Made by a program: the position numbers and the translations under genes
Part shown: positions 48,205 to 60,960 of the stretch, piece by piece
Layout: each line of letters opens with the position of its first letter
Numbering within the stretch: the first letter of the stretch is position 1
NCBI GenBank assembly: GCA_025267735.1
Contig: CM046303.1
Span: forward strand, 34,076,380-34,140,379
Length of the DNA: 64,000 nt
Source: Mactra quadrangularis
Taxonomy: Eukaryota; Mollusca; Bivalvia; Venerida; Mactridae
Direction of reading: 5' to 3'
The notes under the pieces: model-generated
What the model saw: only the letters and a program-made list of their open reading frames with translations
Databases searched by the model: none
What the model was told of the DNA's origin: nothing

Positions 48205-48433
48205 ACAGTACATATTTTACGAAAATGTTATTGTAAGTCAATTTCAGAAATTTTGCAGTTCAAAGTCAGATAGATAATAAACATAACTATGATATTATAT
48301 ATTCAAAAGCTATACAAAATTCCACATAATTCAATATTTGGAATTGAATGGTTAAAATGACCATATTATGAATATTTCTTGTTTTTGACTTACAATAATC
48401 TTTATCATAAGATTTTTTGTAAAAAGCACCACT
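48205..48433. mobile_element. diverged copy of the 43065-43320 MITE
   Basis: Shares GTCAGATAGATAATAA, CATAACTATGATAT and the right end AAAGCACCACTG; left end degraded. It lies about 470 bases upstream of the SHMT TATA box. Confidence 0.6.
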
Positions 48434-48897
48434 GATCTTTACAACTCCTTGAAACTCTAGTCTGGCAAAATCTGCAAGCAGACTTCAACTACCATGCTGG
48501 GAGAACTGTACTTTTAAGTGACTTGTTATGTAATAAGTTGCCTTCCAAATGTCAGCTTCTGATTCATAAAATTTATTAAACAACTGGATATGAAACCTCA
48601 AACAGAGACATGTAGTTATCTACTGTGTAACTGAACATGTTTGTCACTGCTTCTAAATGCACTAATTATGTTTCCCGCGCTGAACGCAAATTCAACAAGG
48701 TATGCAGATTAAGATCTATACGGATAATAAACACGTGCCAGCCTCATCAGACAATTATTATTGACAAATATATTGAGAGGCTAGGAACCCCTCTCCTGCT
48801 CCTATACGTCCCTGCATGAACGATAACCCTGGAAAGATGTAAAGGTCATTGACATTAAAATCAGCCAATCAAATTTGCCTACAGTATCACAGGACAC

Positions 48898-48960
48898 TTT
48901 TGATTGGACAAAGGATAGGTATAAATATCACGCGTGACGTTTTTCGGTCTCACTCGGTTT
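48898..48960 (+). promoter_or_regulatory. SHMT core promoter: reverse CCAAT box, TATA box
   Basis: GATTGG (reverse CCAAT) lies at about 48902, TATAAATA at 48920-48927, followed by GCGTGACGT (a CRE-like half-site) and a pyrimidine/CG-rich stretch where transcription probably starts. The 3' non-coding exon and its donor fit this reading. Confidence 0.6.
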
Positions 48961-49012
48961 CGCAAGATAGCGGGGTAAAGATCACTAATTTTAGTCTTAT
49001 AAACAAAAAGAG
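48950..49012 (+). other. 5' non-coding first exon of SHMT (probable)
   Basis: About 25-30 bases downstream of a TATA box, the sequence runs without an ATG to a strong donor AAGAG|GTAAGTAC at 49012/49013. The next usable acceptor leading into the SHMT reading frame is TTTTCAG at 52420-52426. The exact transcription start is estimated from the TATA spacing, not seen. Confidence 0.6.
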
Positions 49013-49681
49013 GTAAGTACGTTTATATACATTGTCATGTCGCAATTTTTATTGATTTGTAATAAAATACAACTGATTAAGTCGTGTGTATATTTTAAAT
49101 CTGTATTTTTTTGTTAGTTGTTTCAGATTTCTCTGCATTTGAGCGCGGTTTTGTTATGTAATTAGAGTAGTTATCGGATAGATGGATTATGGAGACTTCG
49201 GTAAATGACTATATCGGTAAATTGATTTTATATAGTAAATCGTTTGGAGAGATCGGTAAATTGATATTGTATAGTGTAATTATTCTGAATGTGTAATAAT
49301 CAATGTTCATTATGATTTTTTTGTATATTATTGTTTGAAATTGTTTGTTAAATGTTGTTATATTTTAATAAAATTATAATTTCTCAATATTGAATAATCT
49401 TTCTTTTTTCTTGATATATACGAGTGATTTATATAGACATAGAGTTCAGATCAAATTGTATATTTTAAAAAAGATATAAAAATAATAAATAACAAACATA
49501 AATTCATCTATTGTATTGTTTTATTCAAATATGTCATGCACTAATATGTCATAATTACAAAAAAATAGATAACAGTTGATAGCACATCGTAAAACCAGAG
49601 ACATAGATAACAATTCCCTGGTAAAACCATTAATTATGAAAAGATTACATTATATTAATAGGTAATTCATTCCAATATTTT

Positions 49682-50095
49682 CGACGGGAATCTTACCAGA
49701 CATGAAATAAACGAAACAACATTAGATCAAAGTATAAAATAATACATACAATATACATTAACTCAAGTCATTACGTGTATAAAAAGGATATTGTAAGTAT
49801 CAATTAATAAATCGTTGTAATATACCGACGGGAATCAAACCATGCCTGAAAAAAACAACGATAAAAAGGTAAATATAATCATATTTTTAAAAAAAATATT
49901 AATGAAGTCAAAAGAAATTTGAATGAATTTATTAATTAATCCACGGGAATCGAGCCTTAAAACAACATAGAAAGTATAAGATAGTACAGCATTTTTAGAA
50001 ATACATTGTTTATGTATCAAACCATGTGATAAAAAAATACATGGTATGTATTTTTTATAAAATGCAATATATCCACGGAATCGACCCTGAAACAT
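49682..50095 (-). repeat. four degenerate repeats carrying box-B/T-arm-like motifs
   Basis: The motif CGACGGGAATC or a close variant occurs at 49682, 49826, 49941 and 50073 (spacing 144, 115, 132). On the minus strand they read GGTAAGATTCCCG, GGTTTGATTCCCG, GGCTCGATTCCCG and GGGTCGATTCCG, close to the RNA polymerase III box B consensus GGTTCGANTCC. At least three are preceded on that strand by a T-rich run with CAGG or GG. No box A partner was recognised. Confidence 0.5.
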
Positions 50096-50937
50096 AACAG
50101 TACAAAAAACTGGAGTCGAAATAAAGTTCTATGTTCACTCTGAAGATAAATTGCCATTGATGACAATTAGCTAATAAAATACCGGTGCATTTAAAACAAT
50201 TATGGTTGTTCATATTCGTTCATATTAAAGTTTGAATGGCTTAATTGTCATCAATTGGCCACAAACCAATCAGGTGTGCGCATAATTAGCACAATAATTG
50301 TTGTACCTCTTTTATTTCATATCAGTCATTAAGTTGATAAAAAGTCAAAAATAAATATGATTTATAAATTTTATTTACTATTTCATCTAAGTTAATACAC
50401 ATTCACAATAATACACTTTCTTTACTTTATCAAACGTGAAATTATTTTAATAGATCTACAATGAATAATAAATTATACATAGGTAAGATCAGACAAAACA
50501 CATTCTTTAACATTTTCATCCAATCTTTTTCTTCATATATGTACATCTTCAAAAGCGAACAACGATAAATAAATGAAATTATTATACTTTTTTCCTGTCG
50601 CTGCCAATGTATCTTCATTGTTTTCAGTAATATACTCTTTATTTCCACTTTTCAGTGATTTATAAACATATAAACATTTTTACATAAATATTAAATGTAC
50701 AAAACAACATATGAAAGAAAAGAAAAATTCATACACATAGTCATATATTATCGTTCTGTAGAATAACTTGAATAAAGAAAAATACAACATAGATAGAACA
50801 GATGTAAGACTGCGTACATACATATATTTGTGGGTAGTTTTTAAATGTTTTGCACCTTAATAATCTATCCTAACCAACATTAAAATGTTAAGACGAGGTT
50901 AAGGTAAACAAATCAGTTCACACTCACGCATTCACGA

Positions 50938-51525
50938 TTAGCCATATTTAGTATAGATTGTATGAATGTAATTACAACAGATTTGAAAAAAGTTTTTTTG
51001 AAACCGAGGATCTACTTGAAACACAGCAAGTATATCCTCATCAAAAATTGTTTTCATGAATATTTCAGCAGGTGAATTTTTCAAGTAAAGACTTAACGAT
51101 TCACTAATTTGGTAGCGTATTACATTTATGAATTTCACTCTATCTTGCTCAAAAGCAACACAGCTAGATATCAGATGACCGTATATGTCAGTGGTTGTAA
51201 GATTGCATTTATTACATTTTGTTATGTTGAAGAATGACTTGTATAGTAGAACACGAATTGCAGAAATAGCATGAATTATTTCCCTTTTTGTGGTAGCATA
51301 TAACCACAAAGGTGATGGTTTCACAGATGTATGAACTGATACAAATCTTGCGAATTCTTGTTCATTAAATACTCTTGACTTCCATTCGCTCAATTGTACA
51401 TTTCGAATAGCTTTACTGACAATGTTTTTCCAAGAATACCTGCTTGGAAAGTTAGCACTTTGTAAATATGTTGTTATATAATAATAAATATTTTTCAATT
51501 TAAGTACATTTGTATATTTATTCAT
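50938..51525 (-). CDS. C-terminal reverse-transcriptase-like ORF (non-LTR retroelement remnant) inside an inverted-repeat element
   Basis: A 195-aa open frame without internal stops. It has a C-x2-C...H-x4-C cluster (KCNKCN ... GHLISSC) followed by a helical tail, a layout common at the C-terminus of non-LTR retrotransposon ORF2 proteins; no polymerase YxDD motif is present. The retroelement assignment is by motif layout only. It lies within the element bounded by 89-bp inverted repeats in SHMT intron 1, antisense to SHMT. It may be a captured fragment or a coding part of that element. Confidence 0.5.
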   Translation of the reverse strand: MNKYTNVLKLKNIYYYITTYLQSANFPSRYSWKNIVSKAIRNVQLSEWKSRVFNEQEFARFVSVHTSVKPSPLWLYATTKREIIHAISAIRVLLYKSFFNITKCNKCNLTTTDIYGHLISSCVAFEQDRVKFINVIRYQISESLSLYLKNSPAEIFMKTIFDEDILAVFQVDPRFQKNFFQICCNYIHTIYTKYG

Positions 51526-52433
51526 TTTTATTTAATTATTAGGCACAAGCCACTTATACTGTTATTCACACCTACTTAATTTACACTATACAATATCAAT
51601 TTACCGATCTCTCCAAACGATTTACTATATAAAATCAATTTACCGATATAGTCATTTACCGAAGTCTCCAGATACCGGATAGATATATATATATGCGGAT
51701 ATGTTGTTTGTTGACATGTTGCGTAAGCAGAATGTGCTAATCAAAAATAAATAATCGAATTTCCTTTCTATTTGTTATTGTTTTTGTTATTATTACTTTA
51801 GAAACTTTTTTATCGATTTATTGTGTTGAATGTTTGTATTATACATGCTTAGATAGTAACTTAGATGCTATCAGTGATTTTGTGTCACTGCATTGTCTCA
51901 TATTAGGAAATGTATTGTAATAATTGCATAACTGTTGACATGTCTCTGACTTAACATTGTTTATAATGTAACATTTGTTTCCACCTTATGTACTATTTGA
52001 ACAAATGATTGATGAAGATGGTTGTTTTAGTACATTTGTTTCCTAACTTGGCCTATAACTAGAACTACAAAATGTAGTTAGTCTTGTATGTACATGTATT
52101 ATGTATTACGCCAGCAGTTAATAGGCATCAGCACAATGCCAAATTGATTGAAATCAGGAGTTAATGAAATGTTAGAATAACTTTTAGAGTTATTTGAACA
52201 ATAAAAGTGATATTTGCACTGTAACTCGTATTCGAAAATAGAAGTCATATTCACTGTTTAGTCATACTGATCAACTTGACAAGTCTCAATTCTTGAGAGT
52301 TATATTATCTGCAATTATTCACAAATATAGATTTATTATATTACAGTTTTGTTGCAAGTAAAAAAACCAGTTAAAAACACTATGTACACTTTCAGTACAA
52401 GTTCACTCTTTTATGAATATTTTCAGACCAATC

Positions 52434-55400
52434 ATGTCTGGATCCGGAGATGGTTATAGATTGAATGATGACATCAATGTTGATGACCCTGAAATGAATG
52501 CCTTGATACAAGAAGAAAAGACCAGACAAAGAAAAGGACTTGAAATGATTGCCTCAGAAAACTTTGCCAGTAAATCAGTACTACAAGCATTGGGTTCCTG
52601 TCTTAATAATAAATATTCTGAGGGACAGCCTGGACAAAGGTATGATATATTATATAATATGTTTTCTGTTATATAACTTTTAGTTAAACATTAAACATGA
52701 CCTTTTTATTGGTATTTCAGTCAATATTATAAAATACTGTTTTAATTTTTTTCATGTAACCGATTTATATGCTATTATTTCAAAGTTGTATGAAATGAAG
52801 CCTAATAGTATAATTATGAAATTGCAAACATTATCATGCTGTAGGAATTATGTAGTTGGTGTTTTGTAACAATTTAACATATGCTTGCATAACTTATATA
52901 ACAATAGAGAATCTAGATGTTTATTTGAGAATTGTGTTATAAACATGTTTTTATGCTTGTTACTTAATACACTTGCATAACACTAAATCTCAGTTGCATA
53001 AATTGCATAACAAAGCTTTATATTCTTGTTTTTGTAAGAAATTACAAGTTTTCAATAGTCAGTGTTGTGTAATATATAATGTGTCTAAGCTTGTTACATG
53101 AGAGTCACATGTAAGAAAGTTATTGCTTTTGTCAATCATAGACACAGAAGTATTTTAGTTGTGGTTGTCTTATGCATATTTAAATGAAGTAGTTTAAAGG
53201 TGGTGGCATTTGTGTTCTGTTTTATTTTATAAATCTAAACACAGGGCTTGACATTAATTTGCTAAGTAGATTGCCTGGTTGGACTACCAGCCTGAGCCCA
53301 TATATTTTACTTGCCCAAACCAAATAGTCACTAGCAGTGACAAGTTACCTAAGCCCAAATATAGGTTGTCATGGGCAATACAACAACCTTTAATGTCAGC
53401 CCTGTAATATAGGATATTTATATTTCAGGTACTACGGTGGTAATGAAGTCATTGATAAAATTGAACTTTTATGTAAGAAACGAGCATTAGAAGCATTTAA
53501 CCTCAGTCCTGAAGAATGGGGAGTAAATGTCCAGCCACACTCTGGCTCTCCTGCAAACTTTGCTGTATACACTGGTCTGATTGGACCTCATGGTCGTATC
53601 ATGGGCTTGCATCTACCAGAAGGCGGACATCTTAGCCATGGTTTTATGACTCCTACAAAGAAGATCTCTGCAACTTCTTTATTCTTTGATTCATTTCCAT
53701 ACAAGTTGGATCCTGTGACTGGCACCATTGACTATGATAGACTAGCTGAGAATGCCAAACTTTTCTTGCCTCAAATCATTGTTGCAGGTAAGACTTTTGT
53801 GTGTCTTTCACTAAAGTAGCATGTAATCATTTTGTCTTTGGTTTTGATCTTCTTTGCTACTGCTTGTTCTGATTGCTACAACCAAGCTGTGTGATGAAAT
53901 AGGAGCAGTCATGACATTCAAGTTGAACTAAGTTTTGGATGTTTGTCTTATCACTAACATATTTATAGTACATTTATGTCTGTTTTTTTCATTATTGGGG
54001 GAAGGCCCAGGGGCCTTACCCTATATTGAAAGTTTTCGGAAGAAAAATCCCTACACACTGGGGCCATTTGCAGACCTTTTCTGAAAATTCTTTGATTTCA
54101 TGCTGTTTTCTTTATCAGTCTACAAAATTAGTGGGTGTCAGGTTGGCCAGGACAACCACTTGAACCAAAATTCTGCAAATGAGTAATAGTACTTGCACCT
54201 AAAATGACCTTTTTGGACAAACACTTTCATATCCCTATTTCGTAGACTGATATATGGTAACTTGCATACATAACATGTTTCTATTCTAATTATGTTATAA
54301 ATCTTGTCTTGTATTCTAGGTATAAGTTGTTATTCCCGTCACCTTGACTACAAGAGATTCCGTGAGATAGCAGATGAGAATGGTGCCTATTTATTGGCTG
54401 ATATGGCACATGTTAGTGGTTTAGTGGCCGCTGGTCTTGCTCCTAGTCCATTTGATTATTGTGATGTAGTTACTTCTACTACTCATAAAACACTTAGGGG
54501 ACCTAGATCTGGTTTAATCTTCTTTAGAAAAGGTATGCTATGTTTTTGACTAATGTATACTGTTTTATATTTTGAAATAAACCCAGTTAATATGTTCTGA
54601 TTTCGATTTTCTGATTGTCTCATACGCATCAAAATATGCCAAGTTCATTGTCTGTTTATTGACAATCAATGGGAAATTTAGGTGACACTGTATGTTTAAG
54701 AGTACCTTTAAACAGTTTAAATTGAAGATTTCTATTGTTGTTGAACTATTTGATAGCAAATATGATTTATTAGTACAAAATTAGTGTAAATCCCCTTGAT
54801 AATGCATAATTGTGCTTGGTTTGCACTCACCTGTTGTCCTTTGAATTATGAATCTGTAATGCAAGCAATATACTTGTGAATTTTACTATTTATAATTATA
54901 AAATTTTCCAAATTGTGTTATTGTGAGCAATGAAACCAATACAGCCCAAGACAAATATACTGTGATAACATCTTCCATCAATTGTTGAAGATTTTAATCC
55001 TTTTCCCTTATCTAACAATGTGCATTAATGATTAATACCCAAATACACAGAATTTCTATTAGATGTACAGAAATTTAAGTCAAGCTCTAAAGGTGTTAGT
55101 AAACCTGAAGTATAAACATTGTTTTTACAGGTGTAAGAAAGGTAAATAAAGATGGAACCAAAGTCATGTATGATTTAGAGAAGAAAATTAATGAAGCTGT
55201 ATTTCCTGGTCTTCAAGGTGGTCCACACAACCATCAGATAGCAGCAGTGGCTGTGGCACTGAAGCAAGCTAATACACCTGAGTTTAAAGCTTATCAAAGA
55301 CAGGTTATTGCTAATGCACAAGTTTTAGCTAAGGAATTTTTAGCAAGAAATTATACTCTAGTATCAGGTATGTATGAGTGAAAATTATTTTTAAACATAT

Positions 55401-57161
55401 GCCTTGCACGGATGAGGTCCAGTGGTTCACAATATGGTAACCATGAAATCCTAAGTTAACTTTCCAGTTAAAGTGTGTACAGGTTTTTATGGAAAAAGAC
55501 GACCAATTTTTCTAGTTACCTCTCTTTGGTCCTATAAATCAACTAATAGGGATATAACATATTCTCTTTTTTTTTCAAACTAAATTTGTATGTTTGGAAC
55601 GCTTCTGTTTCTTGTGTGTACCATTCGTTGCATTGTGGGGCTGTAAACTAAAACATGAAATAGAGGGCAGTCACTGCAAACTCTACTCTGCAAAATCTAC
55701 TGTTTATTACTGGACAGAAGGTCCTGTGAAGATCCAAGTTTTACAGGACCTAACCAAGGACCTAACCAAGTCTTCCAGGACATAAGACATTTTACTGTAT
55801 GGATGAGATCAAATTATTTGCCAGACAGTCAGTCCTGCAGATCTAGATGGACCTTATATTTTACAGAATTGGTCTGTCAGTCTGCCATGTTTGTCGATAA
55901 CTGCAAGAGAGTACTAAAGTAAAAGGATCCAATTGATTGTTACAGACCAACTAATAAAGTGCTTCCAGCACTTCGAATATATGTTGACAAAGTCTTTATA
56001 TTCATATTACTATCTCTTTTTACAGGTGGTACTGATAATCATTTGATATGGGTAGATCTTAGACCATTGAAAGTTGATGCCAGTAGAACAGAAACTGTTT
56101 TAGAACAAATGGGTATTGCAATAAACAAAAATACCTGTCCAGGTGATAAAAGTGCTTTGAGACCTGGTGGACTTCGTATTGGGGCTCCTGCTCTTACTTC
56201 CAGAAATATGAAGGAAGCAGAATTTGTCAAAGTAGCTGATTTTTTGGACAAAGGTATTCATATTTGTGTAGTACTTGCTCTTAACAAAACTTTTTTTAGT
56301 ATAGTAATATTCCACCATCAGGATCAAAATTGATGGATGGTCTTAGTAGTATAATTGTCCTAATATTGAGATTTTTTTCTCAAACTAAATATTTTGGACT
56401 TAATTGTCAAGAATTTTGCTATATAATAACCAACATTGTTTTCATGATGAAACTTAATTGTAACTTCTAGTGGTCAGCAGTCTAGTCTGACCTGAAAGAA
56501 ACAAGCAAGTGAACACTATCACATTGCTTAAAGCTAGCTTGAAGACAATGGTACCAAATTCTGTATTATTCCTCTTCTACATGCCCTTTCTTTATCAGAA
56601 ATTGTCCTAAATTTATTTTCGAGCTTGAATGTCTTATGGAATTTAAGGAACCAATCATTCATTTTCTAGCTGGTTATTTACATTTGGCTCCAAATGTTAG
56701 CAGATAAAAATCCATGGTTTGAGCAGGCATTGCATCTACAACTTTTTGAGTTGTTAGCTGACTTTTTACAATGCAGTCATAAGATATAGCTTGCAGGCAG
56801 GGTAGTATAAGTGCTGTACAATTCTTTGAAGAATAAATCTAACCAGGGATAATTTTGTCCACTCTTCAACTTGCAATTGTATTCCATTGGTCATAATTGA
56901 TATTGATCCTACATTTGTCTATGTGATGCTATTACAAGATTATTTAAATACTTATCTTTATATTTTTAATATTTTATCCATTGAATGTTTACAGGTATAA
57001 AACTTACAAAAGAAATACAAGATAATTGTGGACCAACATTGAAGGAATTTAAAGCCAAGCTTGTAGAGGAGGAAAGTGTTAAATCTAGAATTGCTAGTTT
57101 ACAAAAAGAGGTTGAAGAGTTTGCTTTACAATTTCCACTTCCTGGTTTTGATAATTGGTAA
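52434..57161 (+). CDS. SHMT1: Serine hydroxymethyltransferase, cytosolic-type
   Basis: Coding exons 52434-52639, 53429-53787, 54320-54532, 55131-55367, 56026-56253, 56995-57161 (TAA). Joined length 1410 bases, 469 aa, complete. It converts serine plus tetrahydrofolate to glycine plus 5,10-methylene-THF, feeding one-carbon units to thymidylate and purine synthesis; PLP enzyme, usually a homotetramer. Visible landmarks: [14 protein letters not shown] and [15 protein letters not shown] near the N-terminus; [30 protein letters not shown] with the PLP-contacting Asp216 and His219; [12 protein letters not shown] with the Schiff-base Lys245; [16 protein letters not shown]. The start at 52434 sits 7 bases after the acceptor; an in-frame ATG at 52413 lies in the intron. 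No mitochondrial presequence is seen from this promoter; an alternative 5' exon for a mitochondrial form cannot be excluded. Confidence 0.96.
53242..53404. mobile_element. CAGGGC-ended MITE in SHMT intron
   Basis: CAGGGCTTGACATTAA at left, TTTAATGTCAGCCCTG at right. Diverged relatives with TTTGGTTTGGGCAAGTAAAA and CAACCTA blocks at about 37770-37845, 42105-42250, 43335-43480 and 59165-59310. No clear target duplication. Confidence 0.6.
54116..54253. mobile_element. MITE, partner of 31263-31408, in SHMT intron
   Basis: ATCAGTCTACAAAATTAGTGGG at left, CGTAGACTGATA at right; ends about 65 bases before the SHMT acceptor at 54319. Confidence 0.6.
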
Positions 57162-57163
57162 AC

Positions 57164-57169
57164 AATAAA
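57164..57169 (+). terminator. poly(A) signal near SHMT stop (candidate)
   Basis: AATAAA starts only two bases after the TAA stop. This would give an unusually short 3' UTR, so a later signal may be the one used. Confidence 0.3.
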
Positions 57170-58983
57170 CAATGAAATAGCATATTTTATAAGGCTTAAC
57201 AAAATAGTCATGCTTCTGGTTTCTTGATCAACCCTATTTTTTTCACTGATGAAAGTTTTTTGTCAAAGTCAAAATATTTGTCGAACATTCAAAAATAAGT
57301 AAATGTAAAGTTGGCAAAAGTTAAGTTTGGACTTAAAATATGACCCTTAAAAGATTTGCCCATCCTGCTGACCCTACTTTTATAATGAAAGAAATCAGAA
57401 ATAGAACTCTTTTTTAGGCCTAAGGAACCAATGTTACAGCATTATACTATGTGATTTGGAAATCCATTGGACATTTTATTGTGTGATTATTTCATTGGTT
57501 ACAGTATTTAATTTTACATGATTTTTTTTATTATTCTGCTTGTTGGTGCTAAAATTCATACTTCTATCAATTTTTGACTTTTTTCATTTTTGTGTAAGTT
57601 TGACTTCAGTTTCAATTTTGATTATCTACAATTAAGTGTTCAGTTAATTATATCATATCATCTGGCTATTTGGTAAGCTTTCTAAAAATGACTTGGATAA
57701 ATGTTTTCTGGACTAGTCATAAAGTTATAGAATTTTAGAAGCTCAAAAACAGTTATTCCATAAAAACAGGTGAAGTCATGAATTTCTAGATATAAGAAAA
57801 TTTTTAATATGAATTCACTGATGTAATTTTAAATTGTACTACACATACTATTTTTTTACCTATATTTGTTATGGTATCCTGGATACATATGTCTCATATT
57901 TTTGTTATGATTGCTTTAATTAAGACATCTTTAATTTCCTCAGGAATGTTGCCTGTTGTGATGCTAGAATAATTGCATAATAGCTAATACAGCTGTATTA
58001 TTATTATAATAGCTAATACATGGTATATATGGTATATATATATATATGGTTTTAAGGGTTTTTTTTTGACATAATTTGTTTTGTATGAATATAATTGTTG
58101 AATACATAAAACAAATTAATATATAATTGAACTTCATTGTAGGTGATAACTCCTTTAATTTTTTCTGTGTGTTAAGTTGCTTACATATTTACGTGTGCTC
58201 TGTGATTATTGCTCTGTAAAAACACTTAACAGATTTTAATTTGCTGTATAAGAACATATGATCTGCTATTATTGCATAATAAGACAAACAGAATTCAACC
58301 TGTTGTATGTGTATAATGGGAATTTCTGCTTTCTTGATTTAGACAAACATGCATAGTGTTGCCCCCAAAATCGCTTTGTGCATAATTATGTTTGGAAAGA
58401 GCTATTGCATTAGATGTATTTTTAGTGATGTTTCCATGAATTTTGTTGTTGGTTCTTGAGATTAAATTGGTACAAGAGTAAAAGTCTGATTGATTTCCCT
58501 GAAGTTCAGGTTTTTTTGATACTGTGGAAGGGTTCTTTTCCTATGTACAAAATCTGCTGAATCCACGTAAATATGGGATTTCAGGATTTTTGAAATTTTT
58601 ACCTTTTACCCATGTTAGTATGCATGCAATATACATGTTTCAATGTTTATGTTTTCTGGGTTATATATTTTGGTAATTTTTAAAGAAAGTTTTAAAGCAA
58701 CAATACAGTGTTATCATGTATACATGTTTGATTGCTCGGAGTCTAAGCATTAATTTTTGATGTTCAGATTTTTTTATGTTACATAGTATTGTTTCAACGT
58801 TTGAACAGTTTCTGAAGTTAATGTTCACCTTTGTGTTTTGTTGTTTTACTTGAAATCATGTTTGCAATTCGATTAACCATTTTCATTATGCAAGAATAAC
58901 ATTTTTGTACTGAAGTGAAACTTTTTGTCTTAATTTTATGTTTTCATACATTTATCATTAGTTTAGCAAAGCCATGTGGCTGC

Positions 58984-59171
58984 CAGGCCCCGGTTTTCCA
59001 TTAGTGAACTCAAACTCAAATAGTGAGCTCATTTTTACTCAGTTGAGATTCAGTTTAAGACACGTAGTGAAACGAACTCAAACGTTCCTACTCAACTGAG
59101 TCTGTTAATAGACTTAAGTCTAATATAGAGTTTGAGTACGAGAATAAGTTTTTTCGTGAAACCGGGGCCTG
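58984..59171. mobile_element. 188-bp MITE (CAGGCCCCGGTTT ends) downstream of SHMT
   Basis: CAGGCCCCGGTTTTCC at left and GAAACCGGGGCCTG at right; inside, AACTCAAACTC / GAGTTTGAGT subrepeats. No clear target duplication. Confidence 0.65.
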
Positions 59172-60666
59172 GTATGCTTAACCAGACTAAACATAATTTT
59201 TAAAGGAGGTTGCCCCTGGTTGGACCACCTGAGATATAATTCACAAACCAAATGTAAACCTAAATATTTGTCATCAGAATCAATAGGATGTCCTTTAAGA
59301 CCAAGTCCTGTTTACGAAAAGTACTTGTGGACCAGTGATGTCTAGACCTATCTGTTATTGAACAGTTTTCAAAAATGGTGTAGAACTACTCGGCTATCGG
59401 CAAACAAAGGCAAATCTAAGATTTTTTCTCTTTTTATGTTCATAGTACTCAGTACAAGAAAAAATCAGAGGAAGAATGACTGCCATATTAGATTGTTGGG
59501 CAACACAATGCCTATTAGGCCACTCAAGTTAGCATAATATGCACCTTGACGTCAAACAAATTACAACGAAAGGTTTTATTGTTTTTTTTTTGCCATCTAT
59601 ATATGTGTATCGATTTCAGGAAAAAACCTGAAAAAAAATCAACCGGAAACTGGACTTGCGGTCGAGAGTTCATGAGTACCTGTTTTTGGAGAAATTTCCT
59701 CATAAAATATTTGTGTTTTGACAATTTGGTTATTCATTTGTCTTTATCAGTTGTAAACAGTAGTTTTTTTATGCCAAAATGTTTCCTTTACTAGCAAAAT
59801 TAATGTTGGGAATATACAATTTGGTTATATTGTATTATAATTGACCTTACGCCAGAATTTGATTGAGAGCTCCTATTAGCTCCTATTAGCCAATCAGCGT
59901 CCGGCATTTGATACCCTGATGTTTATCTAAGATAAGCGGCTTATTGGCCGCCATTTTGTCCGACATCTGGTCTTGACGGACATCGAATTTCTTATGTGTT
60001 AGCATGGACCCTATGTACAGTTATATAGGGTTCTCAGTGAAAGTTACAAAATAAACTCAATAAAACAAATTAGAATGGTCAAAATATGTACACATGGGGT
60101 CTATAAATACTGTGATAAAAGTATAAACTACATAATAATCTGACGACAATAAATGCTAGTATGTAATAAATCAGGTTGAAAATTACATTTTCCATGCATG
60201 TTTACCCCCAAAATGTACCTTCAAAGATCTATGGACCCACCCCTTAACTTTTTATTTCTCAGCATATTTTATCCCATATACACCATTTTAAGGATTACAT
60301 GTATATAAAGTAAGTTGTTTTCGTGTGTATCCAACAGTTGTCTGCTTTATAAAGGATTTCTACAAACGTTCAATGTGGGATGCGTTCTTTGATAATTTTT
60401 GCGCATATAATGTTTTTTGTTTGAGCAAATAAACCTACCTTTATTTTAACATATATCAATGGATATTATAAAAAAGGTTTACATATAATATTACCCCACC
60501 CACTTGTAAATATTGTATATATATTTATACGGATAATGTATCACAACATTATATGATTTGCATTTAAATGTAATTCCAAGAGAAAGAAACAATAATATAC
60601 TGTCAATAATGAAACCAATTAATATTTTATTATAATGCAGTAAAACCAAATTGTAATCTTCGTTAC

Positions 60667-60960
60667 TTAACCCTTTACTGGGTGAGACATGGGCGAAAAT
60701 TGGACATTTTTTGCATTTACGTGATTTCAAGATGCTCTTATTTTATTACAAGTTGACTGACAGATATGCAACTTGGCCAATATATTCCCTGGGTAATTTT
60801 CTTCAAAAAATGCCAGATAAACCTTTATTTTCCCAAAATTAGGTCTAAAGTGCCAGTACTTTATATAGACTGAAAATATGTTTTCTCACCACTATTCTGC
60901 ACCATTTTTCTTCAATCAATAACCCCGATCGTTAATGGAGATGAAACTCCATCAAAAGGG
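60667..60960. mobile_element. partial copy of the piggyBac-like MITE
   Basis: TTAACCCTTTACTGG at its left end, then ATGCAACTTGGCCAA and TTAGGTCTAAAGTGCCAG; right side runs toward a poly-C tract near 60978-61000 and is not clearly bounded. Confidence 0.45.

Larger units (their letters stand above)
49184..51675. mobile_element. 2.5-kb element with perfect 89-bp terminal inverted repeats in SHMT intron 1 (MULE-like)
   Basis: Positions 49191-49279 and the reverse complement of 51581-51669 are identical over 89 bases by eye. Outside them the 9-bp direct repeat CGGATAGAT occurs at 49175-49183 and 51676-51684, with a few imperfectly paired bases between repeat and arm. Long arms plus a 9-bp target duplication fit the Mutator-like pattern. 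Each arm contains three CGGTAAAT motifs, which may be transposase-binding sites. No transposase is seen; the interior has a reverse-transcriptase-like ORF and four box-B-like repeats. Confidence 0.75.

Noticed and set aside
48637..48819. 60-aa ORF upstream of the SHMT promoter
   Set aside because: No recognisable protein content; lies in promoter-proximal DNA and ends before the TATA box.
52413..52433. Upstream in-frame ATG giving an N-terminal MNIFRPI extension of SHMT
   Set aside because: It lies before a clear TTTTCAG acceptor and would be present only in unspliced RNA.
58984..59171. Counted at first among the 5-bp-duplication elements
   Set aside because: Ends fit, but flanks GCTGC and GTATG do not match, so no target duplication is claimed.
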